A stretch of 64,000 bases of DNA from Pseudotabrizicola sp051200875 (GCF_051200875.1 NZ_CP195191.1:2108001-2172000), one strand, 5' to 3'; positions 1 to 11,475 are shown, counted from the stretch's first letter. Numbers and translations: made by a program. The notes: generated by a model from the letters alone, not told the origin.

Positions 1-55
1 TGATCGCTAAGCTTGCTCAAAACGGGGCGATACGACCCCGATGCACGAGGCAGTT

Positions 56-1240
56 ATGGCATTTCCTGAGCGGTTTTCGAACCTGCCAGATTACGCGTTT
101 CCGCGGTTGCGGAAGCTTCTGGACGCGCACACCCCCGGCGGCGACCCTATTGCCATGACCATTGGCGAGCCGCGTCACGCCATGCCGGACTTCGTTGGCC
201 CCATTCTGGCAAACAGCCTTGCGGGCTTTGGCGTCTATCCCCCGAATGATGGCACGCCGGAATTGCTGGCCGCCATTTCGGCATGGATCGCGCGTCGCTA
301 CGGCGTTGATGTCGCGGCAGATCGCATCATGGCGCTGAACGGCACGCGGGAAGGCCTGTTCAATGCGGCCATCGCATTAGCCCCGGAAGTGAAGAACGGC
401 AAAAAGCCGGTCATCCTGATGCCGAACCCGTTCTATCAGGTCTATGCGGTTGCGGCCCTGACCGTGGGGGCGGAACCGATTTATGTGAACGCCTCGGCAG
501 AAACCGGTTTCTTGCCTGATTACGAAAGCCTGCCTGCCGAAATCCTTGACCGTGTCACGGTGGCCTATCTCTGCTCGCCCGCCAATCCGCAGGGGGCAGT
601 CGCACCTGAAGATTACATCGCACGCATGCTCGCCTTGGCCGAAAAGCACGATTTCCGGGTCTTCTTCGACGAATGCTATTCCGAGATCTGGCGCGATGCC
701 CCACCACCGGGCGCGCTTCAGGTATCCGCTGCTACCGGGGCCGACCCCGAACGTGTGGCCGTGTTTCATTCCCTGTCGAAACGGTCGAACCTTCCCGGCC
801 TGCGCTCCGGCTTTGTTGCCGCTGGCCCGGCCAGCATGGCGCGCATCCGCCAGCTTCGCGCTTTCGCCGGTGCGCCTTTGCCGCTGCCGATCCAGCGCGT
901 GTCCGAGGCCGCATGGGCCGACGAGGCGCATGTCACCGCTTCGCGCCAGCTCTACCAGCAAAAATTCCGCCTCGCGGATGAAATTTTTGCGGGCCTGACC
1001 AATCGCGCTTCGCCCGAAGGTGGCTTTTTCCTTTGGCTTCCCGTGCCGGATGGCGATGGCGAGGCCGCAGCCCTGAAACTTTGGCGCGAAACAGGGGTGC
1101 GGGTTCTGCCCGGCGCTTACCTCTCGCGCGACACCGCCTCGGGAAATCCGGGCAAATCCTTTATCCGGGTGGCGCTTGTCGCCCCCGAAGATGAAACCCA
1201 ACGCGGGCTGACCAAGCTGCGCGATTGTCTCTACGGTTGA
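56..1240 (+). CDS. PLP-dependent class I aminotransferase, DapC-like (succinyldiaminopimelate transaminase type)
   Basis: This is a fold-type I PLP aminotransferase of about 394 residues. By similarity it acts on N-succinyl-2-amino-6-ketopimelate in the lysine and peptidoglycan diaminopimelate pathway, but substrate cannot be read from the sequence. Visible motifs are SPANPQG (residues 174-180, with the PLP-contacting Asn), FFDECYSEI (Asp205 for the pyridine nitrogen) and HSLSKRSNLPGLRSG, in which Lys242 is the expected Schiff-base lysine. I chose the ATG at 56, not the in-frame one at 41, because a GAGG lies 5 nt before it. It runs 9 nt ahead of ftsK on the same strand, so the two are probably cotranscribed. 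Another aminotransferase specificity (aspartate-type) is possible. Confidence 0.88.
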   Translation: MAFPERFSNLPDYAFPRLRKLLDAHTPGGDPIAMTIGEPRHAMPDFVGPILANSLAGFGVYPPNDGTPELLAAISAWIARRYGVDVAADRIMALNGTREGLFNAAIALAPEVKNGKKPVILMPNPFYQVYAVAALTVGAEPIYVNASAETGFLPDYESLPAEILDRVTVAYLCSPANPQGAVAPEDYIARMLALAEKHDFRVFFDECYSEIWRDAPPPGALQVSAATGADPERVAVFHSLSKRSNLPGLRSGFVAAGPASMARIRQLRAFAGAPLPLPIQRVSEAAWADEAHVTASRQLYQQKFRLADEIFAGLTNRASPEGGFFLWLPVPDGDGEAAALKLWRETGVRVLPGAYLSRDTASGNPGKSFIRVALVAPEDETQRGLTKLRDCLYG

Positions 1241-1249
1241 GGTAAGTCC

Positions 1250-4408
<3,159 letters not shown>

Positions 4409-4430
4409 CGACTCGCCCCTTGCCTGCGCC

Positions 4431-4459
4431 AAAACGCCCGCGCTTGCCGCGGGCGTTTT
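4431..4459 (+). terminator. Rho-independent terminator after ftsK
   Basis: An 11-bp perfect stem (AAAACGCCCGC pairing with GCGGGCGTTTT) with a 7-nt loop starts 22 nt after the ftsK stop. The T-run is short (four T), so efficiency may be moderate. Confidence 0.7.
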
Positions 4460-4703
4460 CAGTTCAAGCCAGAAAAACCCAGTCCCCCGAAAGCAGCGAA
4501 AGAATAATTCTTTCCTATCGTATCAATATTTTAGCCCCAGAAACACGACGCGTTCCGGAATTTCCTCGCTACTTTCGCCAAGGACGTGTATACGGCTCCT
4601 GCAACTCGATTTTTCGGACCTGTTCCTACCGGCTCAGCTTTCGATCTACAGCTTTGCCGGGCTGCCATATTCTATGGGCGGCATTATCAAAAGGAATACC
4701 ACG
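4460..4703 (+). promoter_or_regulatory. Leader and promoter region of the cold-shock gene
   Basis: These 244 bases lie between the ftsK terminator and the cold-shock gene and hold no gene I can support. They are more AT-rich than the surroundings and contain a perfect 17-bp palindrome at 4498-4514 (GAAAGAAT, A, ATTCTTTC). No convincing -35/-10 pair is visible. A long untranslated leader is known for cspA-type genes and would fit here, but that is inference. Confidence 0.4.
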
Positions 4704-4910
4704 ATGGCCAACGGCACCGTGAAATGGTTCAACGCCACCAAAGGCTTCGGCTTCATCGCTCCGGCAGGCGGCAGCAAGGACGTTTTCGTCCACATCTCCG
4801 CTCTGGAACGCGCAGGCATCCGCGGCTTGAATGACGGGCAAGCTGTCACCTTCGATCTGGAAACCGATCGTAACGGTCGCGAGTCGGCAACGAACCTCGC
4901 AATCGCATAA
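4704..4910 (+). CDS. Cold-shock domain protein (CspA family)
   Basis: This 68-residue protein is a single cold-shock (OB-fold) domain that binds single-stranded RNA or DNA and acts as an RNA chaperone. It carries the family signature GTVKWFNATKGFGFI, which contains RNP1 (KGFGFI), followed by RNP2 (VFVHIS). The ATG at 4704 has AAGGAA 7 nt upstream; an in-frame upstream ATG at 4674 would add ten residues not seen in the family. It stands alone, with a terminator on each side. Alphaproteobacteria carry several csp paralogues, so I do not assign a numbered symbol, and cold induction is not established. Confidence 0.95.
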   Translation: MANGTVKWFNATKGFGFIAPAGGSKDVFVHISALERAGIRGLNDGQAVTFDLETDRNGRESATNLAIA

Positions 4911-4979
4911 TAGCCTTCGGGCAAATCACACAGGCAGGGTCGGGTGATGCCGATAAGGCAAGTCCCGCCCGCCACACAG

Positions 4980-5016
4980 CCGGTGCCGTCCCTGACGCGC
5001 GCCGGTTTCTTTTTTT
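4980..5016 (+). terminator. Rho-independent terminator after the cold-shock gene
   Basis: A 10-bp stem with one G-T pair and one bulge (CCGGTGCCGT against ACG-C-GCGCCGG), loop CCCTG, is followed by TTTCTTTTTT. It ends just before the DUF982 gene. It overlaps the possible TTG start at 5015, which argues for the ATG at 5039. Confidence 0.85.
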
Positions 5017-5038
5017 GAAAGCATATCACTTGATAGAA

Positions 5039-5296
5039 ATGAACTGGGGGGCGCCGCTCTCCTTCGTCGTCTCGCCCGAGGGCGAGATCCAGAAATTCAG
5101 CACCTTTGAACAAGCTCGCTACTGGCTGCGCCGCAAATGGCCGGTGAAAGATGACGCACAGGTCAGCGCCTTGGCCCGGATCGAGCAGGCCATGGAATGT
5201 GTCGGCTCTGTCGGCACGGCCCGCCGCGCATTTATCTCGGCCGCCCGCTCAGCGGGCTTTGTTCCCGAACACCTGATCACCTCCGGCGCGCAATAA
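5039..5296 (+). CDS. DUF982 family protein
   Basis: A small soluble protein of 85 residues with the pattern of the DUF982 family, which is common in Rhizobiales and Rhodobacterales and has no known function. The order is a short beta-rich start (PLSFVVSPEGEIQKFS), then AxxWLRRKWP, then a C-terminal Ala-rich helix (ARRAFISAARSAGF). A TTG at 5015 would extend it by eight residues but lies inside the T-run of the preceding terminator, so I prefer the ATG at 5039. The ribosome site is weak. It is followed by two small hairpins (near 5302-5320 and 5327-5340) without T-runs. Confidence 0.75.
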   Translation: MNWGAPLSFVVSPEGEIQKFSTFEQARYWLRRKWPVKDDAQVSALARIEQAMECVGSVGTARRAFISAARSAGFVPEHLITSGAQ

Positions 5297-5419
5297 TCCC
5301 GCAGCGCCTTGCCGGGCGCTACACGCGCGCTATTTAGCGCAACAGAGCCCGGCTCGAATACCCCTGGTTCCACGATGGCGACGGTCGCGGCACGACCGGC
5401 CAACCCAATATTCAAGGCC

Positions 5420-5923
5420 TCAACCGGTCAAATCCTGCTTGGCCATCCATAGGGTAAATGACGTATCCGCCCCCCCGATCTCGACGACCCGGATGTCGTG
5501 CATCAAGACGCCAAGGCCGTGCTCACTGTCCCACTTGCATTCGAATTCGTAACCCACATAGGGAATTCCATCTCTCGAGATTGGGTGAACGTGAACTGTT
5601 CCAAGCTCAATCAAATGCGCCAGTTCCTCCGGCGACGTGATCGTTGGCAACTCTTCCTCGTTTTCCTCAAGGCCATAGTCTTCAAAATACTCACGCCGAT
5701 AGGTTGGATAGGCGTCAAAGATCGCCTTCAACACCACGGGCTTTTGTTTTTCAGTGTTTTCAGCGATCCACCTCGCCAAAGCAAGGTCGTCATCAGTCAT
5801 CGGCGCGTCATCTCGCCCCTCTGGCGCAAAGACCAATCGGGTCGCACGGCTTTGGTTGTACTCTGACCATGCAGGCAGCTGGACATCCGCAACCCAGAAA
5901 AACTCGTCGAATTTGAACTTCAC
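5420..5923 (-). CDS. DUF6985 domain protein, function unknown
   Basis: The C-terminal half (about residues 120-165) reads like the DUF6985 domain: GYEFECKWDSEHGLGV followed by HDIRVVEIGGADTSF. Such domains occur in small cytosolic proteins, some in toxin-immunity-like settings, but no function is established. The protein is 167 residues long, acidic, and has no membrane segment or signal peptide. I chose a GTG start at 5923 because GGAGG lies 7 nt upstream; a longer frame would start at 5983 without a good site. It lies 84 nt downstream of the NAD(P)-binding oxidoreductase on the same strand. No toxin gene is seen beside it. Confidence 0.6.
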   Translation of the reverse strand: MKFKFDEFFWVADVQLPAWSEYNQSRATRLVFAPEGRDDAPMTDDDLALARWIAENTEKQKPVVLKAIFDAYPTYRREYFEDYGLEENEEELPTITSPEELAHLIELGTVHVHPISRDGIPYVGYEFECKWDSEHGLGVLMHDIRVVEIGGADTSFTLWMAKQDLTG

Positions 5924-6007
5924 AGCACGGCCTCCTGCCACCTGGCCCAACCGGATGCTATGGCGCGGCACCCGCCTCCGCAAGCTGCACCGCTTGGCCC
6001 CTGTCCG

Positions 6008-6676
6008 TCAGGCTTCGAACTTTGCCCGCCGCCGGATGGCCTCCCATTCCAGCACTTCCTCGCCCTGCCCCGTGGCGATGGCACTTTGCGCGATGGCGCG
6101 GCCCAACACCTCGACCGCGATACCGCGAAACCTGCGCAAACTGCCCACCATGATCGGATGCAGCTTGGGCCAGACCGCCAGCATCAGCCCCTGTGACCAG
6201 CCATAGCGGTTTCCCGGCGTCAGGATCATGCTGGGGTGGAACAGGCTCAGACCATTGAACTTCAGCGCCCGCAGCCCGTCCTCCAACTGCCCCTTGCCAC
6301 GCAGGTAATAAGACCGCGACGTGGCATCTGACCCGACCGAGGCCAGCAACACAAACCGCCCCACCCGTGCCTTGCTGCAGGCCGTTGCAAAGGCCAGCGG
6401 AATGTCATGATCCACCCGCTTAAACTCCTCCCGCGTGACCTTGGTCGGCTGGCCCACACCCAGCGTGCAAATCGCCACCTGATGGCCCGCCAGCAGGCCC
6501 GCATAACTGGCCGCATCTTCCAGATCGACGACATGCTGCGAAAGCTTGGGATGGGTCACAGCCACCGGCCTGCGGCCCAAGACGGTCACCTGCGCCACTT
6601 CGGGCATGTCCAGCAACCGCTGCAAGGCTTGCCCGCCCACAGCACCAGTTGCCCCCATCATCACCACTGAAGCCAT
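6008..6676 (-). CDS. NAD(P)-binding Rossmann-fold oxidoreductase (NmrA/SDR-a-like)
   Basis: A 222-residue single-domain protein with an N-terminal dinucleotide-binding glycine motif (MMGATGAVGG, about residues 6-15) directly after the start. Then come CTLGVGQ, LLASVGSD and YYLRGKGQLEDGL, the arrangement of atypical SDR proteins of the HTATIP2/YwnB kind. The substrate is unknown. I chose the ATG at 6676 because the glycine motif normally begins a few residues in; an in-frame ATG at 6754 would add 26 basic residues. It is the last or middle gene of a minus-strand group with the BrnA-like gene 88 nt upstream. Confidence 0.75.
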   Translation of the reverse strand: MASVVMMGATGAVGGQALQRLLDMPEVAQVTVLGRRPVAVTHPKLSQHVVDLEDAASYAGLLAGHQVAICTLGVGQPTKVTREEFKRVDHDIPLAFATACSKARVGRFVLLASVGSDATSRSYYLRGKGQLEDGLRALKFNGLSLFHPSMILTPGNRYGWSQGLMLAVWPKLHPIMVGSLRRFRGIAVEVLGRAIAQSAIATGQGEEVLEWEAIRRRAKFEA

Positions 6677-6764
6677 CGACCGACACGCCCCTCGTTGCCG
6701 CCGCGTCTTGCGGTCACGGCTTTCTCTCTTGGCAGATGGAAGCGGCCTTTTCATCCCGCAACCC

Positions 6765-7277
6765 CTAACCCTGCTCCATATCCTCCACCACCCCGTCCAG
6801 CATGCCCAAAAGCAGCGCCTGAATGCGGTCCAACCGCGCGCTGGCCTTGGCATAGGCCGCATCGCCCGCCTTGCCGCCTAGCGCCATCAGGCGGTCCAGT
6901 TCCGGCTTTTCCTTCATATAGGCTTCCATCTCGCGCAGATATTCGGCCCGCGCCTCTTGGCCGTGATCCACCTCCGCCGCGCCCTTTACCACCCCCGCCA
7001 GCCGCGCCAGCATGAAACAGCGCAGCACCGCGTTGATCCGGGTCAGATAGCCCGCCCCCATAGCCTGAAAGAACTTCAGCACATCCTCGTCCAGCCGGAT
7101 CGAGATATGGCGCTTTTTCGGCGTGGGGTCTTCGGCGGCGATCTTGTGCCAGCCCGCCGGAATACGGGCCGAATCTGTCAGCCCCCAGCGCAGGTCTGCT
7201 TCCAGCCCCTTCATCACCTCGGCCATGTGATGAAAGGCGGCACGCTGTTTGGTCTCGGCTTGGGTCATCTGCGGCAT
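6765..7277 (-). CDS. BrnA-like antitoxin-family protein, no toxin partner seen
   Basis: The central segment, KKRHISIRLDEDVLKFF and then GAGYLTRINAVLRCFML, matches the ribbon-helix-helix-like core of BrnA antitoxins (DUF4415). In those, the segment binds DNA and neutralises the BrnT ribonuclease. At 170 residues the protein is about twice the usual BrnA length: an N-terminal helical part (1-60) and a charged C-terminal helix (115-170) flank the core. No BrnT-like frame is found on either side. It may be a free-standing regulator. The start at 7277 has GAGGG 8 nt upstream; the ATG at 7268 is an alternative. Confidence 0.65.
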   Translation of the reverse strand: MPQMTQAETKQRAAFHHMAEVMKGLEADLRWGLTDSARIPAGWHKIAAEDPTPKKRHISIRLDEDVLKFFQAMGAGYLTRINAVLRCFMLARLAGVVKGAAEVDHGQEARAEYLREMEAYMKEKPELDRLMALGGKAGDAAYAKASARLDRIQALLLGMLDGVVEDMEQG

Positions 7278-7496
7278 TTCGGGGGCCCTCGTTTCGGAAC
7301 AGGTCCAACCTGCCCCCGAGCACCCTGACAAAACCCTTACCCACCGCACGGTAACCCGTCGGCCCCCGGAAAACCCCATGCCAGAGCTGTGCCAGACCTG
7401 TGCCCACGGGAATCCCACGGAAAAACCACGGATATCCCACGCAAAACACACGGCCCTTTTGGGGCTGTTGTTCTGATTTCTGATCAAAGGGGAAAG

Positions 7497-7573
7497 TGGC
7501 GGACCCGGAGCGATTCGAACGCCCGACCCTCAGATTCGTAGTCTGATGCTCTATCCAGCTGAGCTACGGGTCC
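7497..7573 (-). tRNA. tRNA-Arg (anticodon ACG)
   Basis: The reverse complement folds as a complete cloverleaf. The acceptor stem GGACCCG pairs with CGGGTCC, the D-arm contains AGCTCAG, the anticodon loop CTACGAA carries ACG, and the T-loop is GTTCGAATC. A 3' CCA is encoded. In bacteria the ACG wobble base is normally deaminated to inosine by TadA to read CGU, CGC and CGA. It is a single tRNA gene between the BrnA-like gene and the sensor kinase. Confidence 0.97.
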
Positions 7574-7585
7574 GTCGTGGGGGCG

Positions 7586-7614
7586 GATTTAGCCCCCCCC
7601 GCCGGGGTTTGCAA
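7586..7614 (-). promoter_or_regulatory. Candidate promoter of tRNA-Arg
   Basis: On the minus strand TTGCAA is followed after 17 nt by TAAATC, ending 12 nt before the first base of the tRNA. The spacing is ideal for a housekeeping sigma factor, while the -10 match is partial. Confidence 0.5.
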
Positions 7615-7623
7615 GGGCAAAAG

Positions 7624-9027
7624 TCACGAAATCTCATCAAGCTGTTTCGGAAGGCGGATCAGGAACTCCGTTCCCTCCTCATCCGAACGTGTCAGTTCCA
7701 GTTTTCCGCCATGGCCGCGCACCAGTTCCGCCGCGATCACCAGCCCCAATCCGGTGCCGCCCTTGCGGGCATTGCCTTGAAAAGCCTCAAACAAATGCTC
7801 TTTCGCCTTTTCCGGCAGCCCCGGCCCGGTATCCCCGACCCTGATCCACCATTCACTTTCATCCTCGCCTGCGGCCAGTTCTATGGTGCCGCCCTTGCCG
7901 GTGGCTTCAATCGCCTGGCGGGCGTTGCGGACAAGGTTGTCGATCACACGCAACAGCTGTTCCGAGTCGGCCCGCAAGATCAAACCGGGCGGCGCGTCGA
8001 TCAGGCAGTTAACCTCACCTTCACTCGATAGCCCTTCTCCTTCGGCCACGTCCTCCAGCAGCGGGCGGATCGCAAACCGGTCCAATCGCGGCGGCGGCTC
8101 CTCTGCCTTGCCAAAAGCAAGGGTCGATTCACACAAGTTCACAGCCCGAGTGATTGAGTTCACGAGTTTCGGGGCCGACCTTGCCACGATCGGATCAGCG
8201 CTGTCTTCGATCCTGTCGGCGAAAAGTTGGGCCGTTGTCAGTATGTTACGCAGGTCGTGGCTGATCTTGGCCACTGCCCCTCCCAACTGGGCCAGTCGTT
8301 CCTTTTGCTTCAATGCCCCGGTCAATTGCCGCTGCATCTGCTCCAAGGCCTCTTCGGCCATCCTCAATTCTTCAACCCCAGCCGAAGGCGCAATCACCCG
8401 CCGCGCATCTTCCGGCGCTTCGGCATAGGCCAGCATGTGGCGCACTACCCGCCGGATCGGCCCCACGATCATGGTTTGAACCGAGATGAACAACAGCACC
8501 GCAGTCACCGCAGAAATCAGCGCCGACAGGACAAGGATACGAATGCCATAGTCGATCATGGCCCTTCGCAGAGGCCCTGTTTCCATAGTGATTTCAATAA
8601 GAAGGCCAGCCTGCTGCACCGGGTTTCCGATCACCCGGATCACCCGGTTCTCTGGGTTGATCATCACCTCAATCGCATTGCGGATCAGCTCCCAAGGGCC
8701 TGAAAGCCGCAAGTCGTAGGTCGCCGCAATTTCGGATGGAATGGGAGAGGACAAGACAAGCTGCCGAACTTCATCGCGCCTTAGAACGACGTTGAACACC
8801 TCGGCATTGGTCAACAGTTCCTTTTCCAGATCGGGCGCAATGGTCTCATCAGTCGTCAAAAGCGCCAGTGAGGCGATTTGCGCCTTTTCCAACCGCTGCA
8901 TCAGATAGTCGGCACGGAACCGGGCAATTGAAGGCACAAAGATCAACACTTCGGCCAGCATCACAAAGGCGACCGTCAACAAAAGGAAACGTCCGGAAAG
9001 GGTTTTAAAGAACCGGCCCTTCGTCAC
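7624..9027 (-). CDS. Sensor histidine kinase
   Basis: A 467-residue membrane kinase of a two-component system. TM1 is at about 13-33 and TM2 at about 161-184, with a periplasmic sensor domain of about 125 residues between them. A HAMP linker (about 184-236) leads to the HisKA dimerisation helix, where His257 in AKISHDLRNILT is the phosphorylation site. The HATPase domain shows the N-box (NLVRNARQAI, 364-373), G1 DTGPGLP (399-405) and G2 GGTGLGL (423-429). All catalytic parts are intact. No response regulator lies next to it, so it is an orphan in this window. The sensor domain gives no clue to the signal. Confidence 0.92.
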   Translation of the reverse strand: MTKGRFFKTLSGRFLLLTVAFVMLAEVLIFVPSIARFRADYLMQRLEKAQIASLALLTTDETIAPDLEKELLTNAEVFNVVLRRDEVRQLVLSSPIPSEIAATYDLRLSGPWELIRNAIEVMINPENRVIRVIGNPVQQAGLLIEITMETGPLRRAMIDYGIRILVLSALISAVTAVLLFISVQTMIVGPIRRVVRHMLAYAEAPEDARRVIAPSAGVEELRMAEEALEQMQRQLTGALKQKERLAQLGGAVAKISHDLRNILTTAQLFADRIEDSADPIVARSAPKLVNSITRAVNLCESTLAFGKAEEPPPRLDRFAIRPLLEDVAEGEGLSSEGEVNCLIDAPPGLILRADSEQLLRVIDNLVRNARQAIEATGKGGTIELAAGEDESEWWIRVGDTGPGLPEKAKEHLFEAFQGNARKGGTGLGLVIAAELVRGHGGKLELTRSDEEGTEFLIRLPKQLDEIS

Positions 9028-9048
9028 ACTGTCTCCCTTTGCACCTCG

Positions 9049-10467
9049 TCACGGCAGATAGCGCTGAACCAGCCCAACCACCCGTTTCAGCAAAGGATTA
9101 TCAAAGAGTTTGGGAGAAAAATAGGCTCCTGCCGCACGTTTGCTGATTTCCCCCATTGTCGGATAGGGGGCGACCATTCCGGCGATGCTTCCCATCTTCA
9201 GGCCTGAGGAAATCGCCAAAGCCCAAAGCCCGATCAACTCGCCAGCCATTGGTCCGGCCATACTTGCCCCCACGGGTTTGCCCTTGACGACCATCACCTT
9301 TAGCAAACCTTTTCCCTTGCCTTCAGCCAAGGCGCGGTCGTTGTGGCGGAACTCTTGCCGCAAGACTGTCAGCGCCTCACCATGCGCCTTCTTCGCCTCG
9401 GCCTCGGTCAATCCCACCTGCGCCAGTTCTGGGTCTGTGTAGGTCGCCCAAGGAATGTGGCGCATCGTTGCTTTGGCGGGTAGCCCAAGCACGATCTGAC
9501 GGATCACCACCCCCGCGTGATAGCCAGCAACATGGGTAAACTGAAGCCCCCCCGCCGCATCGCCAATCGCATAGACCTTGCGGTTCGAAGCCCGAAGCGA
9601 GGCGTCAACCTTCACCCCCTTCCGATCATAACTCACACCAGCCACTTCAAGGTTCAGCCCGTCCAGATGAACTTGCCGACCGACCGCGACCAATAGGTGA
9701 CTGCCCGAGACCGTCCGGCCATCGCCAAGGCCGACATCAATGGCACCGGCAGACCCGGAAACGGAGGTGACAGGGCTATTCTCAAGAATCTCAACGCCTT
9801 CCCCGCGCAGATTCTCCAGAACCACCGCTGCAAGCTCTGGATCACCCCTGCCAAGTGCCTTGGCTCCCTCAACGACCGTCACCTTGCACCCCAAACGCCG
9901 ATGCGCCTGCGCCATCTCCATGCCGATGGGACCGCCGCCGATCACGATCAGATGCTCGGGCCTTTCCCTCAGCGCAAAGATCGTCTCGTTTGTATAGTAC
10001 GGCAGGTCGGCAAGCCCTGGGATCGGCGGAACAAAGGGGCGGCTTCCTGTGGCGATCACAAAACGGCGGGCTTTGATACGCTTATCTCCGGCCTCCACCA
10101 TATCAGGCCCGACAAAGCGCGCCCAAGCACGGATGACAGTGCAGCCAAGCCCCTCGAACCGTTCTTGGCTGTCCACGGGGGCAATCGTTTCGATCACCTT
10201 GAAAACATGGTCTTTCACTGCCGCGAAATCGACCTGCGGTTCCACCGGAGCAATGCCAAAGGCGACACCGCTTCGCATCGCATGCGCGGCCTTTGCGGCG
10301 GCAATCAAGGCCTTGGACGGCACGCAACCCGAATTCAGGCAATCGCCACCCATTTTTCCGCCTTCGATCAGCACGACACGCGCGCCCATCTGAACCGCAC
10401 CAGCTGCCACAGAAAGCCCGCCAGAGCCCGCCCCGATCACGCAGATATCTGTCTCGATCTTTTGCAA
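9049..10467 (-). CDS. FAD-dependent pyridine nucleotide-disulfide oxidoreductase (MerA/Lpd-like)
   Basis: A 472-residue flavoprotein with the FAD motif GAGSGG (12-17), the redox disulfide motif GGDCLNSGCVPSK (Cys43 and Cys48), an NAD(P)-binding GGGPIGME (177-184) and the second FAD motif (YAIGDAAGG). The overall order is that of dihydrolipoamide dehydrogenase and mercuric reductase. The C-terminal active-site motif HPTxxE is replaced by YPTMGE, so the catalytic-base histidine is missing, and there is no C-terminal cysteine pair as in MerA. Start is TTG at 10467 with AAGGAG 7 nt upstream. It follows the TVP38 gene by 1 nt, a pairing seen in many bacteria. The substrate is unknown. Confidence 0.88.
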   Translation of the reverse strand: MQKIETDICVIGAGSGGLSVAAGAVQMGARVVLIEGGKMGGDCLNSGCVPSKALIAAAKAAHAMRSGVAFGIAPVEPQVDFAAVKDHVFKVIETIAPVDSQERFEGLGCTVIRAWARFVGPDMVEAGDKRIKARRFVIATGSRPFVPPIPGLADLPYYTNETIFALRERPEHLIVIGGGPIGMEMAQAHRRLGCKVTVVEGAKALGRGDPELAAVVLENLRGEGVEILENSPVTSVSGSAGAIDVGLGDGRTVSGSHLLVAVGRQVHLDGLNLEVAGVSYDRKGVKVDASLRASNRKVYAIGDAAGGLQFTHVAGYHAGVVIRQIVLGLPAKATMRHIPWATYTDPELAQVGLTEAEAKKAHGEALTVLRQEFRHNDRALAEGKGKGLLKVMVVKGKPVGASMAGPMAGELIGLWALAISSGLKMGSIAGMVAPYPTMGEISKRAAGAYFSPKLFDNPLLKRVVGLVQRYLP

Positions 10468-10468
10468 C

Positions 10469-11191
10469 TCAGGACTCCTTCCGAAAGCGCTTTAGCACAA
10501 TGGGCAGCGCCGACAGGGCTGCCAGCCCCAACAGCGGCCCCAAGACATGCGGTGCGAAAATGATCGACAAGTCGGGCGTGCCCCCCGTGGCAAAGACTTC
10601 GCCCAGACCTGCGCCGATCGACGTAAACACCAAGCCACCGGGAATGATCCCGACAAAAGTTGTTATCGCAAAGCGCCACAGAGAGGTGCCAACAAAGGCT
10701 GGAAGCAGGTTCGCAATGAAAAAGGGAACCGCGGGCACCAGACGCATGATCAATAACGCCGACCATTCGTTTTCCCTCAAGGCTGATTGCAGACGCGCGG
10801 CGGCACCGCCTTTTTCCTCGATACGGGCCGCGACATCGGCCCCGAATCCCGCGCGAGCCGCAAGAAATACCGCTACTGCGCCGACGGTCGCTGCGACCAC
10901 ATTGTAAAGCGTGCCGGGGAAAAGCCCGAAAAGAAATCCGCCAGTCAGTGTGGCGATGGTTGCGCCCGGCAGGCTGAAGGCCACGATCACCACATAGCTA
11001 AGAACAAAGACCAAACTGGCCAATGTGAAGTTCGCATCCCGAAACGCCAGAAGCGCCTCGCGATGTTGTGACAAGGCATCAAATGACAGCTGATCTCTCA
11101 GTGTGAAGGCTCCTAGAATCGCGCCACCGACGATCAGAAGGATCGGCAAACGTCTGACCCAATTGGGATTTGGTTTCTTTGCGGTTGTCAT
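10469..11191 (-). CDS. TVP38/TMEM64 family membrane protein (VTT domain)
   Basis: A 240-residue integral membrane protein of the DedA/TVP38 superfamily. Hydrophobic segments lie at about 14-32, 54-80, 88-110, 150-170, 175-195 and 212-232. The central SNARE-associated (VTT) region includes FSLPGATIATLTGGFLFG and later LRLVPAVPFFIANL-type residues with conserved Pro and Gly. Relatives move or scramble lipids in other organisms; the substrate here is not known. The ATG at 11191 has AGAGG 5 nt upstream. The stop is followed after 1 nt by the flavoprotein start, so the two genes form an operon and may act together on a membrane-linked redox process. Confidence 0.85.
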   Translation of the reverse strand: MTTAKKPNPNWVRRLPILLIVGGAILGAFTLRDQLSFDALSQHREALLAFRDANFTLASLVFVLSYVVIVAFSLPGATIATLTGGFLFGLFPGTLYNVVAATVGAVAVFLAARAGFGADVAARIEEKGGAAARLQSALRENEWSALLIMRLVPAVPFFIANLLPAFVGTSLWRFAITTFVGIIPGGLVFTSIGAGLGEVFATGGTPDLSIIFAPHVLGPLLGLAALSALPIVLKRFRKES

Positions 11192-11379
11192 TTGTGCCTC
11201 TTTGTATCGGCCCAAGATGACCGAGCCGATCAAAGTGCGATAGGGCGGGTCACGCCCGCTTGATCCGGAACCTTTGTAGCGTGTACGGAATGTCGGGAAT
11301 TGAAACATTTCCCGGCCGTTTTCGGAGAATGACGGTCGAAATGTTGCAGTAAAACCGCCCTTTTTGGGGTGATCTGCCG

Positions 11380-11408
11380 TTGACTTGCCGCCGAACGACC
11401 CGTAAAGG
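11380..11408 (+). promoter_or_regulatory. Candidate promoter of rpmH-rnpA-yidD
   Basis: TTGACT and TAAAGG are separated by exactly 17 nt, 67 nt before the rpmH start. It is the best -35/-10 pair between the divergent TVP38 gene and rpmH. Confidence 0.6.
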
Positions 11409-11475
11409 ACGGGCTTCAAGTTCCCTGCCCTCGAATCCTTCGGGGTTCGGGCAAGATGTCTGATGGAGAGCCGCG

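Noticed and set aside
1..40. Possible end of an upstream gene or hairpin CGGGGCGATACGACCCCG
   Set aside because: Only 40 bases are visible before the first gene; no frame or terminator can be supported.
5297..5419. A tRNA-like stretch with CTCGAAT and short hairpins after the DUF982 gene
   Set aside because: No acceptor or anticodon arm can be formed; the hairpins lack T-runs.
5420..7277. A toxin-immunity or toxin-antitoxin pair formed by the DUF6985 and BrnA-like genes
   Set aside because: They are separated by the oxidoreductase gene and no toxin-like frame is present, so only the single genes are reported.
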